Source of the DNA: Streptomyces griseicoloratus
GTDB lineage: Bacteria > Actinomycetota > Actinomycetes > Streptomycetales > Streptomycetaceae
Length of the DNA stretch: 64,000 nt
Assembly (NCBI RefSeq): GCF_014534645.1
Contig: NZ_JACVQF010000211.1
Coordinates: 1 to 64,000, forward strand
Reading direction: 5' to 3'
In this document: positions 40,846-49,144 of the stretch, piece after piece
Layout of the letters: every line of letters starts with the position of its first letter
Numbering within the stretch: position 1 is the first letter of the stretch
Notes under the pieces: model-generated
The model's database searches: none
Seen by the model: only the letters and a program-made list of their open reading frames with translations
What the model was told of the DNA's origin: nothing
Program-made: the position numbers and the translations under genes

Positions 40846-41442
40846 GTGTCCGCCGACCCACTGCACCGTGCCGGAGCGCCGCAGCACAAGCCGACGAGTC
40901 CGCCGCCGAGCGGCTCGGGGGCGAGCGCGATCGAGGTCCGCAGGAGCACCCGCCGGCGCAGAACGGTCTCCGCGTACCGCGAGGGCGACCGCACGGTCGT
41001 GCTCATCCCCGCCCGGATGTCCGAGGCGGAGGAGCGGCGCTGGGTGAGCGTCATGCTCGACAAGCTCGCCGCGCAGGAGAGCAAGCGGGTCCTCGGTGAC
41101 GCCGAGCTGGCCGAGCGCGCGCAGCGTCTGTCGGCCCAGTACTTCGACGGCCGGGCCCGGCCCGCCTCGGTCCGCTGGGTCACCAACCAGAACACGCGCT
41201 GGGGGTCGTGCACCCCGTCCGAGGGAAGCATCCGCCTGTCGCACCGCCTGCAGGGCATGCCCGAGTACGTCGTCGACTACGTCCTCCTCCACGAGCTGGC
41301 GCATCTGCTCGTCCCCGGGCACGGACCCCGCTTCTGGCGGCTGCTGGAGGCGTACCCGCGCACCGAGCGGGCCCGGGGCTATCTCGAGGGCGTCGTCGCC
41401 GCCGACCGGCTGCCGCACGTGCCCGGCGCCCGGAGCGAGTAG
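40846..41442 (+). CDS. YgjP/M48-type metal-dependent hydrolase
   Basis: 198-aa protein with the zinc motif HELAHLLVPGHGPRFW (HExxH at about residue 149, downstream His as third ligand) and the family segment NTRWGSCTPSEGSIRLSHRL (about residue 120). It resembles the SprT/WssE-like YgjP proteins of unknown substrate. The first 30 residues are polar and poorly conserved, so a slightly later start cannot be excluded. No signal peptide. Divergent from the ThiF-like gene across an unusual repeat-bearing region. Confidence 0.85.
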   Translation: MSADPLHRAGAPQHKPTSPPPSGSGASAIEVRRSTRRRRTVSAYREGDRTVVLIPARMSEAEERRWVSVMLDKLAAQESKRVLGDAELAERAQRLSAQYFDGRARPASVRWVTNQNTRWGSCTPSEGSIRLSHRLQGMPEYVVDYVLLHELAHLLVPGHGPRFWRLLEAYPRTERARGYLEGVVAADRLPHVPGARSE

Positions 41443-41466
41443 CCGCGCCCGCGCCCGGCGAGGCGT

Positions 41467-41507
41467 CCGGTACAGCCTGGCGCGGGTTCTGTACCGGGTC
41501 TGTACCG
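41467..41507 (+). promoter_or_regulatory. Three-copy operator-like element before the TerD-AIM24 operon
   Basis: CCGGTACAG (41467-41475) and its inverse CTGTACCGG (41489-41497), plus a direct copy TCTGTACCG (41499-41507) one helical turn after the second, upstream of a candidate -10 TAGCCT (41535-41540). Confidence 0.5.
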
Positions 41508-41582
41508 ACATCGTCCGGTGTCCGGGTTTGCCGTTAGCCTGGCGCGACGCACTCGCATTCGGATGGGGGACGGTCGTTACGC

Positions 41583-43370
41583 ATGGCCAGGGAATTCCAA
41601 CGCGGCCACAAGGCCAGGATCAGTGACCTCACCGCGGGCACGGATCTGTACGTAGGTGTGCAGATCTCCGGCCCCGGGCTGGGTTTCGACATCAGCTGCT
41701 TCGGTCTCGACGCCGACGAACGGCTCTCGGACGACCGGTACTTCGTCTTCTACAACCAGCCGAAGTCCCCCGAGGAGTCCATTCAGCTCCTGGGCGCCCA
41801 GGCCGGCGACACGGAGTCCTTCCGGGTCACGTTGGACAGGATCCCGCCGCAGATCAAGAAGCTGTCCTTCACGGCGACGATCGACGGCGCCGGGCAGATG
41901 TCGCAGGTGGGCCCCGGGTACATCCGGATCGTCGCGGGCGGCGAGGAGGTGGCCCGGTACCCCTTCGACGGGTCGGAGTTCTCCACCGAGCGGGCCGTGA
42001 TGCTGGGCGACTTCTACCTGAAGGACGTGTGGCGGTTCGCCGCCGTCGGGCAGGGCTTCGACGGTGGGCTGGACGCGCTGCTGAGGAACTTCGGCGGTGA
42101 GGTCGCCGAGGAGGAGCCGCCCGCGCCGCCGCAGCAGCCGCAGGCCGCCGCCCCGGGCTTCGCTCCGCCCGCCCAGGCCGCCGCGCCGCCCGCGTTCGCC
42201 GCCCCCGCCACCCCGGAACCCGCGCCCGCGCCGGCCCCCGCCCCGCAGCCCGCGACGCCGGCCCCCGCCCCGCAGGCCTTCGCGCCCCCGCCCGGAGCCA
42301 CCCCGCCCCCGGCCCCCGCGCCCGCCCCCGGCGTGCACGCCGCGCCGACCATCGTCGCGCCCATGAACACGCCACCCGGCGGCTCCCCGGTGCCGCCCAC
42401 GGCCCCGGCACCCGGGCCGTACGGCCAGCCGGGCCAGCAGCCGTACGGTCAGGCCCCCGGCCAGACCGCCCCGCCGCCCCCGGGGTACGCCCAGCCCCAG
42501 GCACCCCAGCCACCCCAGCCACCCCAGACCCCGGCCCCGCCGCCCGGCTACGGCCAGCCCACTCCGCCCCCGGGCTACGGCCAGCAGCCCCCTTACGGGC
42601 AGCCGCCTCTCCAGCCCGGGCAGGTCCCCGGCCAGCAGGCCCCGTACGGCGCGCCGCAGGGCGTGCCCCAGCAGGCGCCGCAAGGCATGCCGCAGGGTGC
42701 GCCGCAGGGTCCGGGCGTGGCCGCCGCCCTCCAGCAGTTCCGCGAGACGGGCACCGGGCAGCGCTGGACGCAGCAGAACAAGAAGCTCGTCCGCGTCGAC
42801 CTCGGCGTCGGCGGTCAGCCCGTACTGGCCCGCCAGGGCAGCATGGTGCTCTACCAGGGCAAGGTCGACTTCAGCTACAAGGGCGCCGGGTTCGCCGGCC
42901 GGGTCGTGGGCAACGCGACCGGCCAGGAGATGCAGCTGATGCGCTGTACGGGCAAGGGACAGGTGTTCCTCGCCGAGAACTCCGCGATGCTGCACCCGAT
43001 CGAGCTCCAGGGCGACGCCGTGTGCGTCTCCGCCGAGAACGTCCTCGCCTTCGACGAGAGCCTCCAGTACGAGGTCCGCCGCATCGAGGGACACGGCATC
43101 CCGGGCGGCGCGCTGTTCACGATGCAGTTCCAGGGCACCGGCACGATCGTCGTCAAGACCCAGGGCATCCCCGTGGTGCTGCCGGTGACGCCCACCACCT
43201 TCGCCGACTGCAACGCGGTCGTCGCCTGGTCGGCGGCCGCCCAGGTCGTCGTCTCCAGCCAGGTGCGGATGCGACGCAACTCCTACCCCGGCGACACGGG
43301 CGAGAGCGTCAACCTGCAGTTCAGGGCGGCGCCCGGCAACTTCGTCGTCGTCCAGCCGTACGAGATCTGA
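41583..43370 (+). CDS. TerD-domain / AIM24-domain fusion protein
   Basis: 595-aa cytoplasmic protein. Residues 1-175 are a TerD (tellurium-resistance, calcium-binding) domain: LTAGTDLYVGVQISGPGLGF, ISCFGLDADERLSDDRY, FVFYNQPKSPE. Residues 177-385 are a Pro/Gln/Gly/Ala linker with GYGQP-type repeats. Residues 390-595 are an AIM24/TIGR00266-like beta-helix domain (LVRVDLGVGGQPVLARQGSM; GQVFLAENSAML). TerD proteins take part in stress or phage-defence signalling modules; AIM24 domains are of unknown activity. ATG 41583 follows GGGGGA. First gene of a three-gene operon with AIM24 paralogues 13 and 17 nt apart. Confidence 0.85.
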   Translation: MAREFQRGHKARISDLTAGTDLYVGVQISGPGLGFDISCFGLDADERLSDDRYFVFYNQPKSPEESIQLLGAQAGDTESFRVTLDRIPPQIKKLSFTATIDGAGQMSQVGPGYIRIVAGGEEVARYPFDGSEFSTERAVMLGDFYLKDVWRFAAVGQGFDGGLDALLRNFGGEVAEEEPPAPPQQPQAAAPGFAPPAQAAAPPAFAAPATPEPAPAPAPAPQPATPAPAPQAFAPPPGATPPPAPAPAPGVHAAPTIVAPMNTPPGGSPVPPTAPAPGPYGQPGQQPYGQAPGQTAPPPPGYAQPQAPQPPQPPQTPAPPPGYGQPTPPPGYGQQPPYGQPPLQPGQVPGQQAPYGAPQGVPQQAPQGMPQGAPQGPGVAAALQQFRETGTGQRWTQQNKKLVRVDLGVGGQPVLARQGSMVLYQGKVDFSYKGAGFAGRVVGNATGQEMQLMRCTGKGQVFLAENSAMLHPIELQGDAVCVSAENVLAFDESLQYEVRRIEGHGIPGGALFTMQFQGTGTIVVKTQGIPVVLPVTPTTFADCNAVVAWSAAAQVVVSSQVRMRRNSYPGDTGESVNLQFRAAPGNFVVVQPYEI

Positions 43371-43383
43371 GGGAGAGCCCGAC

Positions 43384-44064
43384 ATGAACCAGCCGCTCGC
43401 GGGCTACGCCCCCGCACCCGTCACCGCCCGCATGGAGAACCACGGCAACCACATGCTGAAGGTCGCCATGCAGACCGGAAACGACCTCCTCGCGCGCGTG
43501 GGCTCGATGGTCGCCTACGAGGGGTTCGTCCAGTACGAGCCCAACCCGCCGGCCGTGCGCCAGATCGCCAAGGACTGGATGACCGGCGAGGGCGCTCCCC
43601 TGATGAAGTGCTCCGGCGACGGACTGCTCTACCTCGCCGACTACGGTGCCAACGTCGTCGTCATCAACCTCAACGGCGACGGGATCTCCGTCAACGCCAC
43701 CAACCTGCTCGCCTTCGACGCCCACCTCACCTGGGGCGTGGAGCGGGTCAAGGGCCTGGCGAAGTTCGCCGGGCAGGGCCTGTGGAACACCAGGATCTCC
43801 GGCCAGGGCTGGGTCGCGCTCACCTCCCGGGGCAAGCCGATCGTCGTCGACTGCGGCGGCGGCGAGGACGAGACGTACGTCGACCCGGACGCGCTCGTCG
43901 CCTGGTCCCCGAACCTCAAGGTGAAGGGCAAGCGCAGCTTCAAGGCGCAGTCGCTGATCGGCCGCGGCAGCGGCGAGGCCTACCAGATGGCCTTCTCCGG
44001 TCAGGGCATCGTCGTCGTCCAGCCCAGCGAGGACAGCACCGACCGCCTCCGGATCCGGGGCTGA
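43384..44064 (+). CDS. AIM24 family protein (second gene of operon)
   Basis: 226-aa stand-alone AIM24 domain with the paired motif MLKVAMQTGNDLLARVGSMVAYEG at the N-terminus (about residue 21) and GDGLLYLADYGANVVVINLNG in the middle. The repeated short beta-strands and Gly turns predict a double beta-sandwich or beta-helix. No signal peptide. It lies 13 nt after the TerD-AIM24 gene with ribosome-binding site GGGAGAG. Presumably assembles with its paralogues; function unknown. Confidence 0.85.
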   Translation: MNQPLAGYAPAPVTARMENHGNHMLKVAMQTGNDLLARVGSMVAYEGFVQYEPNPPAVRQIAKDWMTGEGAPLMKCSGDGLLYLADYGANVVVINLNGDGISVNATNLLAFDAHLTWGVERVKGLAKFAGQGLWNTRISGQGWVALTSRGKPIVVDCGGGEDETYVDPDALVAWSPNLKVKGKRSFKAQSLIGRGSGEAYQMAFSGQGIVVVQPSEDSTDRLRIRG

Positions 44065-44081
44065 GGGGGAGCCAGAACACC

Positions 44082-44837
44082 ATGCAGAGCCCGCTTTTCG
44101 CCTACAACGACCAGCAGACCCAGGAACGCTGGAGCCTGCAGAACAAGCACATGCTCCGCGTCGCCCTGGAGGGTCACGACGACATCCTCGCCCGCAAGGG
44201 CACGATGGTCGCCTACCAGGGGCTCGTCGAGTTCGACGCCGAGTACCAGAGCAACAACCAGTCACGCGCGCGTGCGCACACCGGTGAGGGCCTGGACCTG
44301 ATGCGCTGCCACGGGCAGGGCACCGTGTACTTCGCCAACCTCGCCCAGCACGTCCACGTCATGGAGGTCGACCAGGAGGGTCTGACCGTCGACAGCAGCT
44401 ACGTGCTGGCGATGGACTCGACCCTGCACCACGAGGTCATCGCCGTCGACAGCCTGTACGGCATCTCCGGGTCCGGGAAGTACCAGCTCAACATCACCGG
44501 CCGCGGCCGGGTCGCCCTGATGACCTCCGGCGCCCCACTGCTGATGCAGGTGACACCGGACAAGTACGTCAACTGCGACGCGGACGCGATCGTCGCCTGG
44601 TCCACGGGGCTGCGCATCCAGATGCAGGCCCAGACGCACTCCTCCGGGGTGTGGCGGCGTCGCGGCAACACCGGTGAGGGCTGGGAGCTCAGCTTCATGG
44701 GCACCGGCTTCGCCCTCGTCCAGCCCAGTGAGCTGCTGCCGCCGCAGAACGCCCAGATCGGGTCGGGCCTCGCCGCGCAGTACGGCATGGGCCAGCAGGG
44801 CGCCCGGGGACAGAACCAGGGCAACGTCTGGAGCTGA
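44082..44837 (+). CDS. AIM24 family protein (third gene of operon)
   Basis: 251-aa AIM24 paralogue (MLRVALEGHDDILARKGTMV at about residue 24; GQGTVYFANLAQHVHVMEVD; YQLNITGRGRVALMTSG) with a 35-residue Gln/Gly-rich tail ending NQGNVWS. Starts at ATG 44082, 15 nt after GGGGGAG. The operon ends with a perfect 15-bp terminator hairpin. The three proteins share the same fold but differ in tails, consistent with a hetero-oligomer. Confidence 0.85.
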   Translation: MQSPLFAYNDQQTQERWSLQNKHMLRVALEGHDDILARKGTMVAYQGLVEFDAEYQSNNQSRARAHTGEGLDLMRCHGQGTVYFANLAQHVHVMEVDQEGLTVDSSYVLAMDSTLHHEVIAVDSLYGISGSGKYQLNITGRGRVALMTSGAPLLMQVTPDKYVNCDADAIVAWSTGLRIQMQAQTHSSGVWRRRGNTGEGWELSFMGTGFALVQPSELLPPQNAQIGSGLAAQYGMGQQGARGQNQGNVWS

Positions 44838-44854
44838 CCGTCCGGAAGGCAGAC

Positions 44855-44888
44855 GTAAGGGGCGGCCGCCATTGCGGCCGCCCCTTAC
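44855..44888. terminator. Bidirectional terminator after the AIM24 operon
   Basis: Perfect 15-bp stem GTAAGGGGCGGCCGC / GCGGCCGCCCCTTAC with a CATT loop, between convergent genes. Confidence 0.85.
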
Positions 44889-44928
44889 CTGTCCAGAGCC
44901 GGGCATCCGTGCCAGGCCCGTCACCCGC

Positions 44929-45444
44929 TCAGAGCCGGGCGCATGTCGCCTCCACCAGGCGTACGACCGACGTGTCGGCGACCTCGGCGACCTCCGCGTA
45001 CGGGAACCAGCGCAGGTCGAGGGACTCGTCGCTGATCGCCTCCACGGCCCCGTCGGGAGCCAGCGCCGCGTACTGGACGTCCAGGTGCCAGGCGCACGGC
45101 GTGTGGTGGCGGTCCAGCCGCACCGGGCCGCCGGGCAGCAGGGTCAGCCCGGCGATCCCCGACTCCTCCGTGCCCTCACGCAGGGCCGCGTCCGCCAGCG
45201 TCGCGTCGACCGGCTCGCAGTGGCCGCCCATCTGCAGCCACATGCGCAGTTTGCCGTGCAGCGTCAGCAGGACGCGCTCGCGCGCCGGGTCGATCACCAG
45301 CGCGCTCGCCGTGATGTGCCCGTCCCCGCAGGACTTCCACATGCCGTCCGGATGGGCCGCCAGATGGTCGAGGTAGGACTGTCGCAGCTCGTCCTGGCCC
45401 TGGTAGCCCTTCAGGACCAGGACGGCGTCGTCGTACAGGCTCAC
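44929..45444 (-). CDS. NUDIX hydrolase
   Basis: 171-aa NUDIX protein. The box is MGGHCEPVDATLADAALREG then TEESGI, a slightly diverged G-x5-E-x7-REGTEESGI at about residues 72-94. GTG 45444 overlaps the preceding stop (GTGA), so it is translationally coupled to the DUF2342 gene. Substrate unknown. Confidence 0.85.
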   Translation of the reverse strand: MSLYDDAVLVLKGYQGQDELRQSYLDHLAAHPDGMWKSCGDGHITASALVIDPARERVLLTLHGKLRMWLQMGGHCEPVDATLADAALREGTEESGIAGLTLLPGGPVRLDRHHTPCAWHLDVQYAALAPDGAVEAISDESLDLRWFPYAEVAEVADTSVVRLVEATCARL

Positions 45445-46871
45445 TCGGCGTCGTCGCCCTTGGCCTCGCCCTGGTCCTTCTTCTTCAGGTCGGGCTTGCC
45501 CGCGGCCTCGCCGAGCATCTTGTCCAGCTCGGAGAAGTCCAGCTGCTCGCGGTGCACGAAACCGTCCGGGTCGTCCAGGTCGGTGGCCGTCGGCAGCATG
45601 TCCGGGTGGGCCCACAGGCCGTCCCGGCCGTCGACACCGCGCGCGTCCGTCAGCGACGCCCACAGGCGGGAGGCGTCACGCAGGCGGCGCGGCCGCAGCT
45701 CCAGACCGATCAGCGTGGCGAAGGTCTGCTCGGCGGGGCCGCCGGAGGCGCGGCGGCGGCGCAGCGTCTCACGCAGCGCGTCGGCGGACGACAGGCGCGG
45801 CTTGGCGGCGGCGTGCACCACCGCGTCCACCCAGCCCTCGACGAGGGCCAGGGCCGTCTCCAGACGGGCCAGGGCTGCCTTCTGCTCCGGGGTGTCCTCC
45901 GGCTGGAACATGCCCTGCTGGAGAGCCTCCTGCAGCTGCTCGGGGTTCTGCGGGTCGAACTGGCCGACCACGTCCTCCAGCTTCGCCGTGTCGACCTTGA
46001 TCCCGCGCGCGTAGCCCTCGACGGCGCCGAACAGGTGCGAGCGCAGCCACGGCACGTGTGCGAAGAGGCGCTGGTGGGCGGCCTCGCGCAGGGCGAGGTA
46101 CAGCCGCACCTCCTCCTGCGGCACGCCCAGGTCCTTGCCGAACCTCTCGATGTTCGCCGGCAGCAGCGCGGCCCGGCCGGCCGGGCCGAGCGGCAGGCCG
46201 ATGTCGGACGAGCCGACGACCTCGCCGGCCAGCACGCCGACGGCCTGTCCGATCTGCGTGCCGAACATGGCGCCGCCCATGGAGCGCATCATGCCGATCA
46301 GCGGGCCGGCCATGGCCTGCATCTCCTCCGGCAGCACATCGCCCATGGCGTTGCCGACGCGCTCGGCGACCGGGTCCACGAGCTCCTGCCAGGCGGGCAG
46401 GGTCGCCTCGACCCACTCCGCGCGGCTCCAGGCCACGGCGGAGCCCGCGCCGGAGGGCAGGGCGGTCGCGTCGTCCAGCCAGAGGTCCGCCAGGCGGACG
46501 GCCTCCTGGACGGCGCTGCGCTCGGCGGGGCCGACGCTGGCGTCCTTGGTGCCGTCCGGAGCGCCCTGGGCGACCGTCTGGCGGGCGATCTGCTTGGCCA
46601 TGTCCCAGTTCACCGGCCCGCCCTCGTAGGAGAGCATCTGGCCGAGCTGCTGGAACGCGGCGCCCAGGTCGGTGGGGTTCATGGAACCGAACATGGCAGC
46701 GAACGGATTGTCCGCACCGGGGCCACCAAGGCCACCGGCTCCGGGCAGCCCGAAACCGAACGGGTTGGCCGGTCCCTGACCACCGCCGCTCTGCTGGTCC
46801 TTCTTCTTGCCCTCGTCGCCGTCGTCCGGCTCCTCCGGCGGAAGGCCGAATCCGAATGGGGTGTCACTCAC
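45441..46871 (-). CDS. DUF2342 zincin-like protein
   Basis: 476-aa actinobacterial protein. The N-terminal 80 residues are Gly/Pro/Phe-rich and disordered (FGFGLPPEEP, NPFGFGLPG). The conserved helical core contains the putative metal helix LREAAHQRLFAHVPWL (about residue 230), which has ExxxH/HxR rather than a textbook HExxH, so protease activity is uncertain. It ends with a Lys/Asp-rich tail. The GTG start 46871 has GAGGA 5 nt upstream; the longer frame lacks family similarity. Coupled to the NUDIX gene and divergent from the SDR gene, the same neighbour set as near the mycobacterial PDZ-Lon gene. Confidence 0.82.
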   Translation of the reverse strand: MSDTPFGFGLPPEEPDDGDEGKKKDQQSGGGQGPANPFGFGLPGAGGLGGPGADNPFAAMFGSMNPTDLGAAFQQLGQMLSYEGGPVNWDMAKQIARQTVAQGAPDGTKDASVGPAERSAVQEAVRLADLWLDDATALPSGAGSAVAWSRAEWVEATLPAWQELVDPVAERVGNAMGDVLPEEMQAMAGPLIGMMRSMGGAMFGTQIGQAVGVLAGEVVGSSDIGLPLGPAGRAALLPANIERFGKDLGVPQEEVRLYLALREAAHQRLFAHVPWLRSHLFGAVEGYARGIKVDTAKLEDVVGQFDPQNPEQLQEALQQGMFQPEDTPEQKAALARLETALALVEGWVDAVVHAAAKPRLSSADALRETLRRRRASGGPAEQTFATLIGLELRPRRLRDASRLWASLTDARGVDGRDGLWAHPDMLPTATDLDDPDGFVHREQLDFSELDKMLGEAAGKPDLKKKDQGEAKGDDAE

Positions 46872-47063
46872 GGGGTTCCTCGGCTGGTAAGGCCACCGGT
46901 TCTTTCCGGCGGCACGGCTGCCCGACAACACCACCCAGCGTAGACACCCGGCGCGGTTCGGGCCTCGGTGCTTCGCCGACTGACGGCCTGCGGCAGGATG
47001 GATGCCACCTGGTACGTACGCGTCGCTCGCGCCCGTACAGAAGACAACCGCTGGAGACGCCCG

Positions 47064-48185
47064 GTGAGTTCCCCAGATCCGCAGGTTCGCGCAGCGCGAA
47101 ACCAGTCAACCAGTTCCGCCGGTTCCGGCGCGCGCGGACCCGTCGTCGCGGTCACCGGCGCCGCGACCGGCGTCGGCGCGCTGCTCACCGAGCGGCTGGC
47201 GGCGTCGGACGAGGTCAGGCAGGTCCTCGCCATCGACGAGCGGCGCGGCGAGTGCGCGGCGGCCCGGTGGCACGTCCTGGACGTCCGGGACCCGGCCATC
47301 GCCGACAAGCTGCGCGGGGCGGACGTGGTGGTGCACCTGGCGCTCGACCTCGATCTGGAGACCGATGCCGCCGCCCGGACGGCTTACAACGTCCGGGGGA
47401 CGCAGACCGTCCTGACCGCGGCCGCGGCCGCCGGCGTCCACCGGGTCGTGCTGTGCACGTCCTCGATGGTCTACGGGGCGCTGCCGGACAACGAGCTGCC
47501 GCTGTCGGAGGACGCCGAGCTGCGCGCGACGGCCGAGGCCACCGGTGTCGGTGACCTGCTGGAGATCGAGCGGCTGGCGCGGCGTGCCCCGCGGGCCCAT
47601 CCGGGGCTGAACGTCACCGTGGTGCGTCCGGCGGTGCTGGTCGGAGGCACGGACACGGCGCTGACCAGGTATTTCGAGTCGCCTCGCCTGCTGGTGGTGG
47701 CCGGGTCGCGGCCGGCCTGGCAGTTCTGCCACGTCGAGGACCTGTGCAGTGCTCTGGAGTACGCCGTTCTGGAGAAGGCCGAGGGCGAGCTGGCCGTCGG
47801 CTGCGACGGATGGCTGGAGCAGGAGGAGGTCGAGGAGCTCAGCGGGATCCGGCGGATGGAACTGCCCTCGGCGGTCGCGCTGGGCGCGGCGGCACGGCTG
47901 CACCGGATCGGGCTGACGCCCTCGCCGGCCGGGGACCTGGCGTACACGATGTACCCCTGGGTGGTGAGCGGCAGCCGGCTGCACGACGCGGGATGGCGGC
48001 CGAAGTACACCAACGAGGAGGTGCTCGCGGAGCTGCTGGAGGAGGTCTCCGGGCGGCACACGGTCGCCGGGCGCCGCCTCGGCCGGAAGGACGCGACGGC
48101 GGCGGGTGCGGCGGGCGCGACGGTGGCACTGCTGGGTGCCGCCGCGGTGGTGCGGCGGGCCCGCAAGGCCCGGCGGCGGATCTGA
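47064..48185 (+). CDS. SDR-family NAD(P)-binding protein
   Basis: 373-aa atypical SDR. It has the dinucleotide motif VTGAATGVGALL (about residue 33), a DVRD acidic region and NVRGTQTVLTAA (about residue 112). The catalytic stretch reads CTSSMVYGALPDN, with the Tyr but no Lys four residues later, so classic YxxxK catalysis seems lost. The C-terminus has a hydrophobic helix (AAGAAGATVALLGAAAVV) followed by RRARKARRRI, suggesting a membrane-attached or basic tail. GTG 47064 with GGAGACG upstream. Function unknown. Confidence 0.75.
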   Translation: MSSPDPQVRAARNQSTSSAGSGARGPVVAVTGAATGVGALLTERLAASDEVRQVLAIDERRGECAAARWHVLDVRDPAIADKLRGADVVVHLALDLDLETDAAARTAYNVRGTQTVLTAAAAAGVHRVVLCTSSMVYGALPDNELPLSEDAELRATAEATGVGDLLEIERLARRAPRAHPGLNVTVVRPAVLVGGTDTALTRYFESPRLLVVAGSRPAWQFCHVEDLCSALEYAVLEKAEGELAVGCDGWLEQEEVEELSGIRRMELPSAVALGAAARLHRIGLTPSPAGDLAYTMYPWVVSGSRLHDAGWRPKYTNEEVLAELLEEVSGRHTVAGRRLGRKDATAAGAAGATVALLGAAAVVRRARKARRRI

Positions 48186-48257
48186 GGCGGGCCGCGGCCC
48201 CGAGGCCGGCCCGCTCACCGGAGCCGTATGCGCAGGTCGCCTGTAGGAGGCTCCAAA

Positions 48258-48277
48258 CCGGCACGCGCGCGTGCCGG
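48258..48277 (+). terminator. Palindromic hairpin downstream of the SDR gene
   Basis: The 20-nt perfect palindrome CCGGCACGCGCGCGTGCCGG followed by GGGAAAGCG, 73 nt after the SDR stop and 48 nt before moaE. Probably a terminator, though without a U-tract. Confidence 0.4.
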
Positions 48278-48325
48278 GGGAAAGCGCTATTCCGCCCTGT
48301 CCGTGCCGTGGGGCACGATGGACGC

Positions 48326-48784
48326 ATGGCAACCATGAGCGACCACCCCGGCGAGCAGGCGGCGCCGGACCCCGTCAAGCTGATCGGTATCCGGGAGACG
48401 CCCCTCTCCGTGGACGAGGTCTTCAGAGCCGTCGGCGACGACGCGTCCGGGGGGACCGCGCTGTTCGTGGGCACCGTGCGGAACCACGACGGGGGTTCCG
48501 ACGTCGACCGCCTCGGCTACTCCTGCCACCCCAGTGCCGAGGCCGAGATGCGGCGCGTCGCCGAGAAGGTGGTCGCCGAGTACCCGGTGCGGGCGCTGGC
48601 CGCCGTGCACCGGATCGGGGACCTGGAGGTCGGTGATCTCGCCGTCGTCGTCGCCGTGTCCTGTCCGCACCGGGGCGAGGCGTTCGACGCGTGCCGGAAG
48701 CTGATCGACGACCTGAAGCACGAGGTGCCCATCTGGAAGCACCAGACCTTCTCCGACGGCACCGACGAATGGGTCGGCGCGTAG
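48326..48784 (+). CDS. moaE: Molybdopterin synthase catalytic subunit MoaE
   Basis: 152-aa enzyme that inserts sulfur from MoaD into precursor Z to make molybdopterin. Conserved regions: FVGTVRNHDGG (about residue 48), LGYSCHPSAEAEM (about residue 64), VHRIGDLEVGD (about 93), and the catalytic-lysine segment LKHEVPIWKHQTFSDG (about residue 130). ATG 48326; a second ATG three codons later is possible. CACGAT ends 6 nt upstream, a weak leaderless-type signal. No MoaD gene lies nearby; moeZ earlier in the window would charge it. Confidence 0.93.
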   Translation: MATMSDHPGEQAAPDPVKLIGIRETPLSVDEVFRAVGDDASGGTALFVGTVRNHDGGSDVDRLGYSCHPSAEAEMRRVAEKVVAEYPVRALAAVHRIGDLEVGDLAVVVAVSCPHRGEAFDACRKLIDDLKHEVPIWKHQTFSDGTDEWVGA

Positions 48785-48928
48785 CGCCGTCGTCGCCGCT
48801 GACGGCCATACGGGTCAGCCCTTGTCCCTCCGGTTGCGTAACCGGCCCCCCGGCGTGAGCGTTGTCACTACGGATGGTTAATCTGCTGATCAGTCAGTAG
48901 CGGACGCTCATGGGGTTGGGAGGTCGGC

Positions 48929-49093
48929 ATGGCGGCGCTCGCCTGGTTGCTGATTCCGCTTGTGGCTGCTGTCGTCGCGGGACTGTGGGGCAGTTGGGCC
49001 AACCGGACGCGCAAGGTACGCAGTGACGGTCCCGAGCTCGCCGGGTACGCCCGGTTCCGCGAGGCCATGGAGAGGTCCCGCACCGGCGCCTGA
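48929..49093 (+). CDS. Small membrane protein (54 aa)
   Basis: One N-terminal membrane helix (LAWLLIPLVAAVVAGLWGSW) then a positively charged tail (RTRKVRSDG, GYARFREAMERSRTGA). ATG 48929 is preceded by GGGAGG 5 nt upstream, and codon usage is Streptomyces-like. It sits 52 nt before the PDZ-Lon protease gene and may be its membrane partner, but this is position-based only. Confidence 0.7.
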   Translation: MAALAWLLIPLVAAVVAGLWGSWANRTRKVRSDGPELAGYARFREAMERSRTGA

Positions 49094-49132
49094 CCGGGGC
49101 CTCCCTGACGGTGTTCCGACAGCCCCGTCCCG

Positions 49133-49138
49133 TACTGT
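49133..49138 (+). promoter_or_regulatory. -10 hexamer TACTGT (leaderless pattern) of the PDZ-Lon gene
   Basis: TACTGT ends 6 nt before ATG 49145; no ribosome-binding site. Confidence 0.5.
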
Positions 49139-49144
49139 CGTGCC

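Noticed and set aside
48186-48325. Possible molybdenum-cofactor riboswitch before moaE
   Set aside because: Only a simple GC palindrome is seen; the gap is too short and lacks the multi-stem structure.
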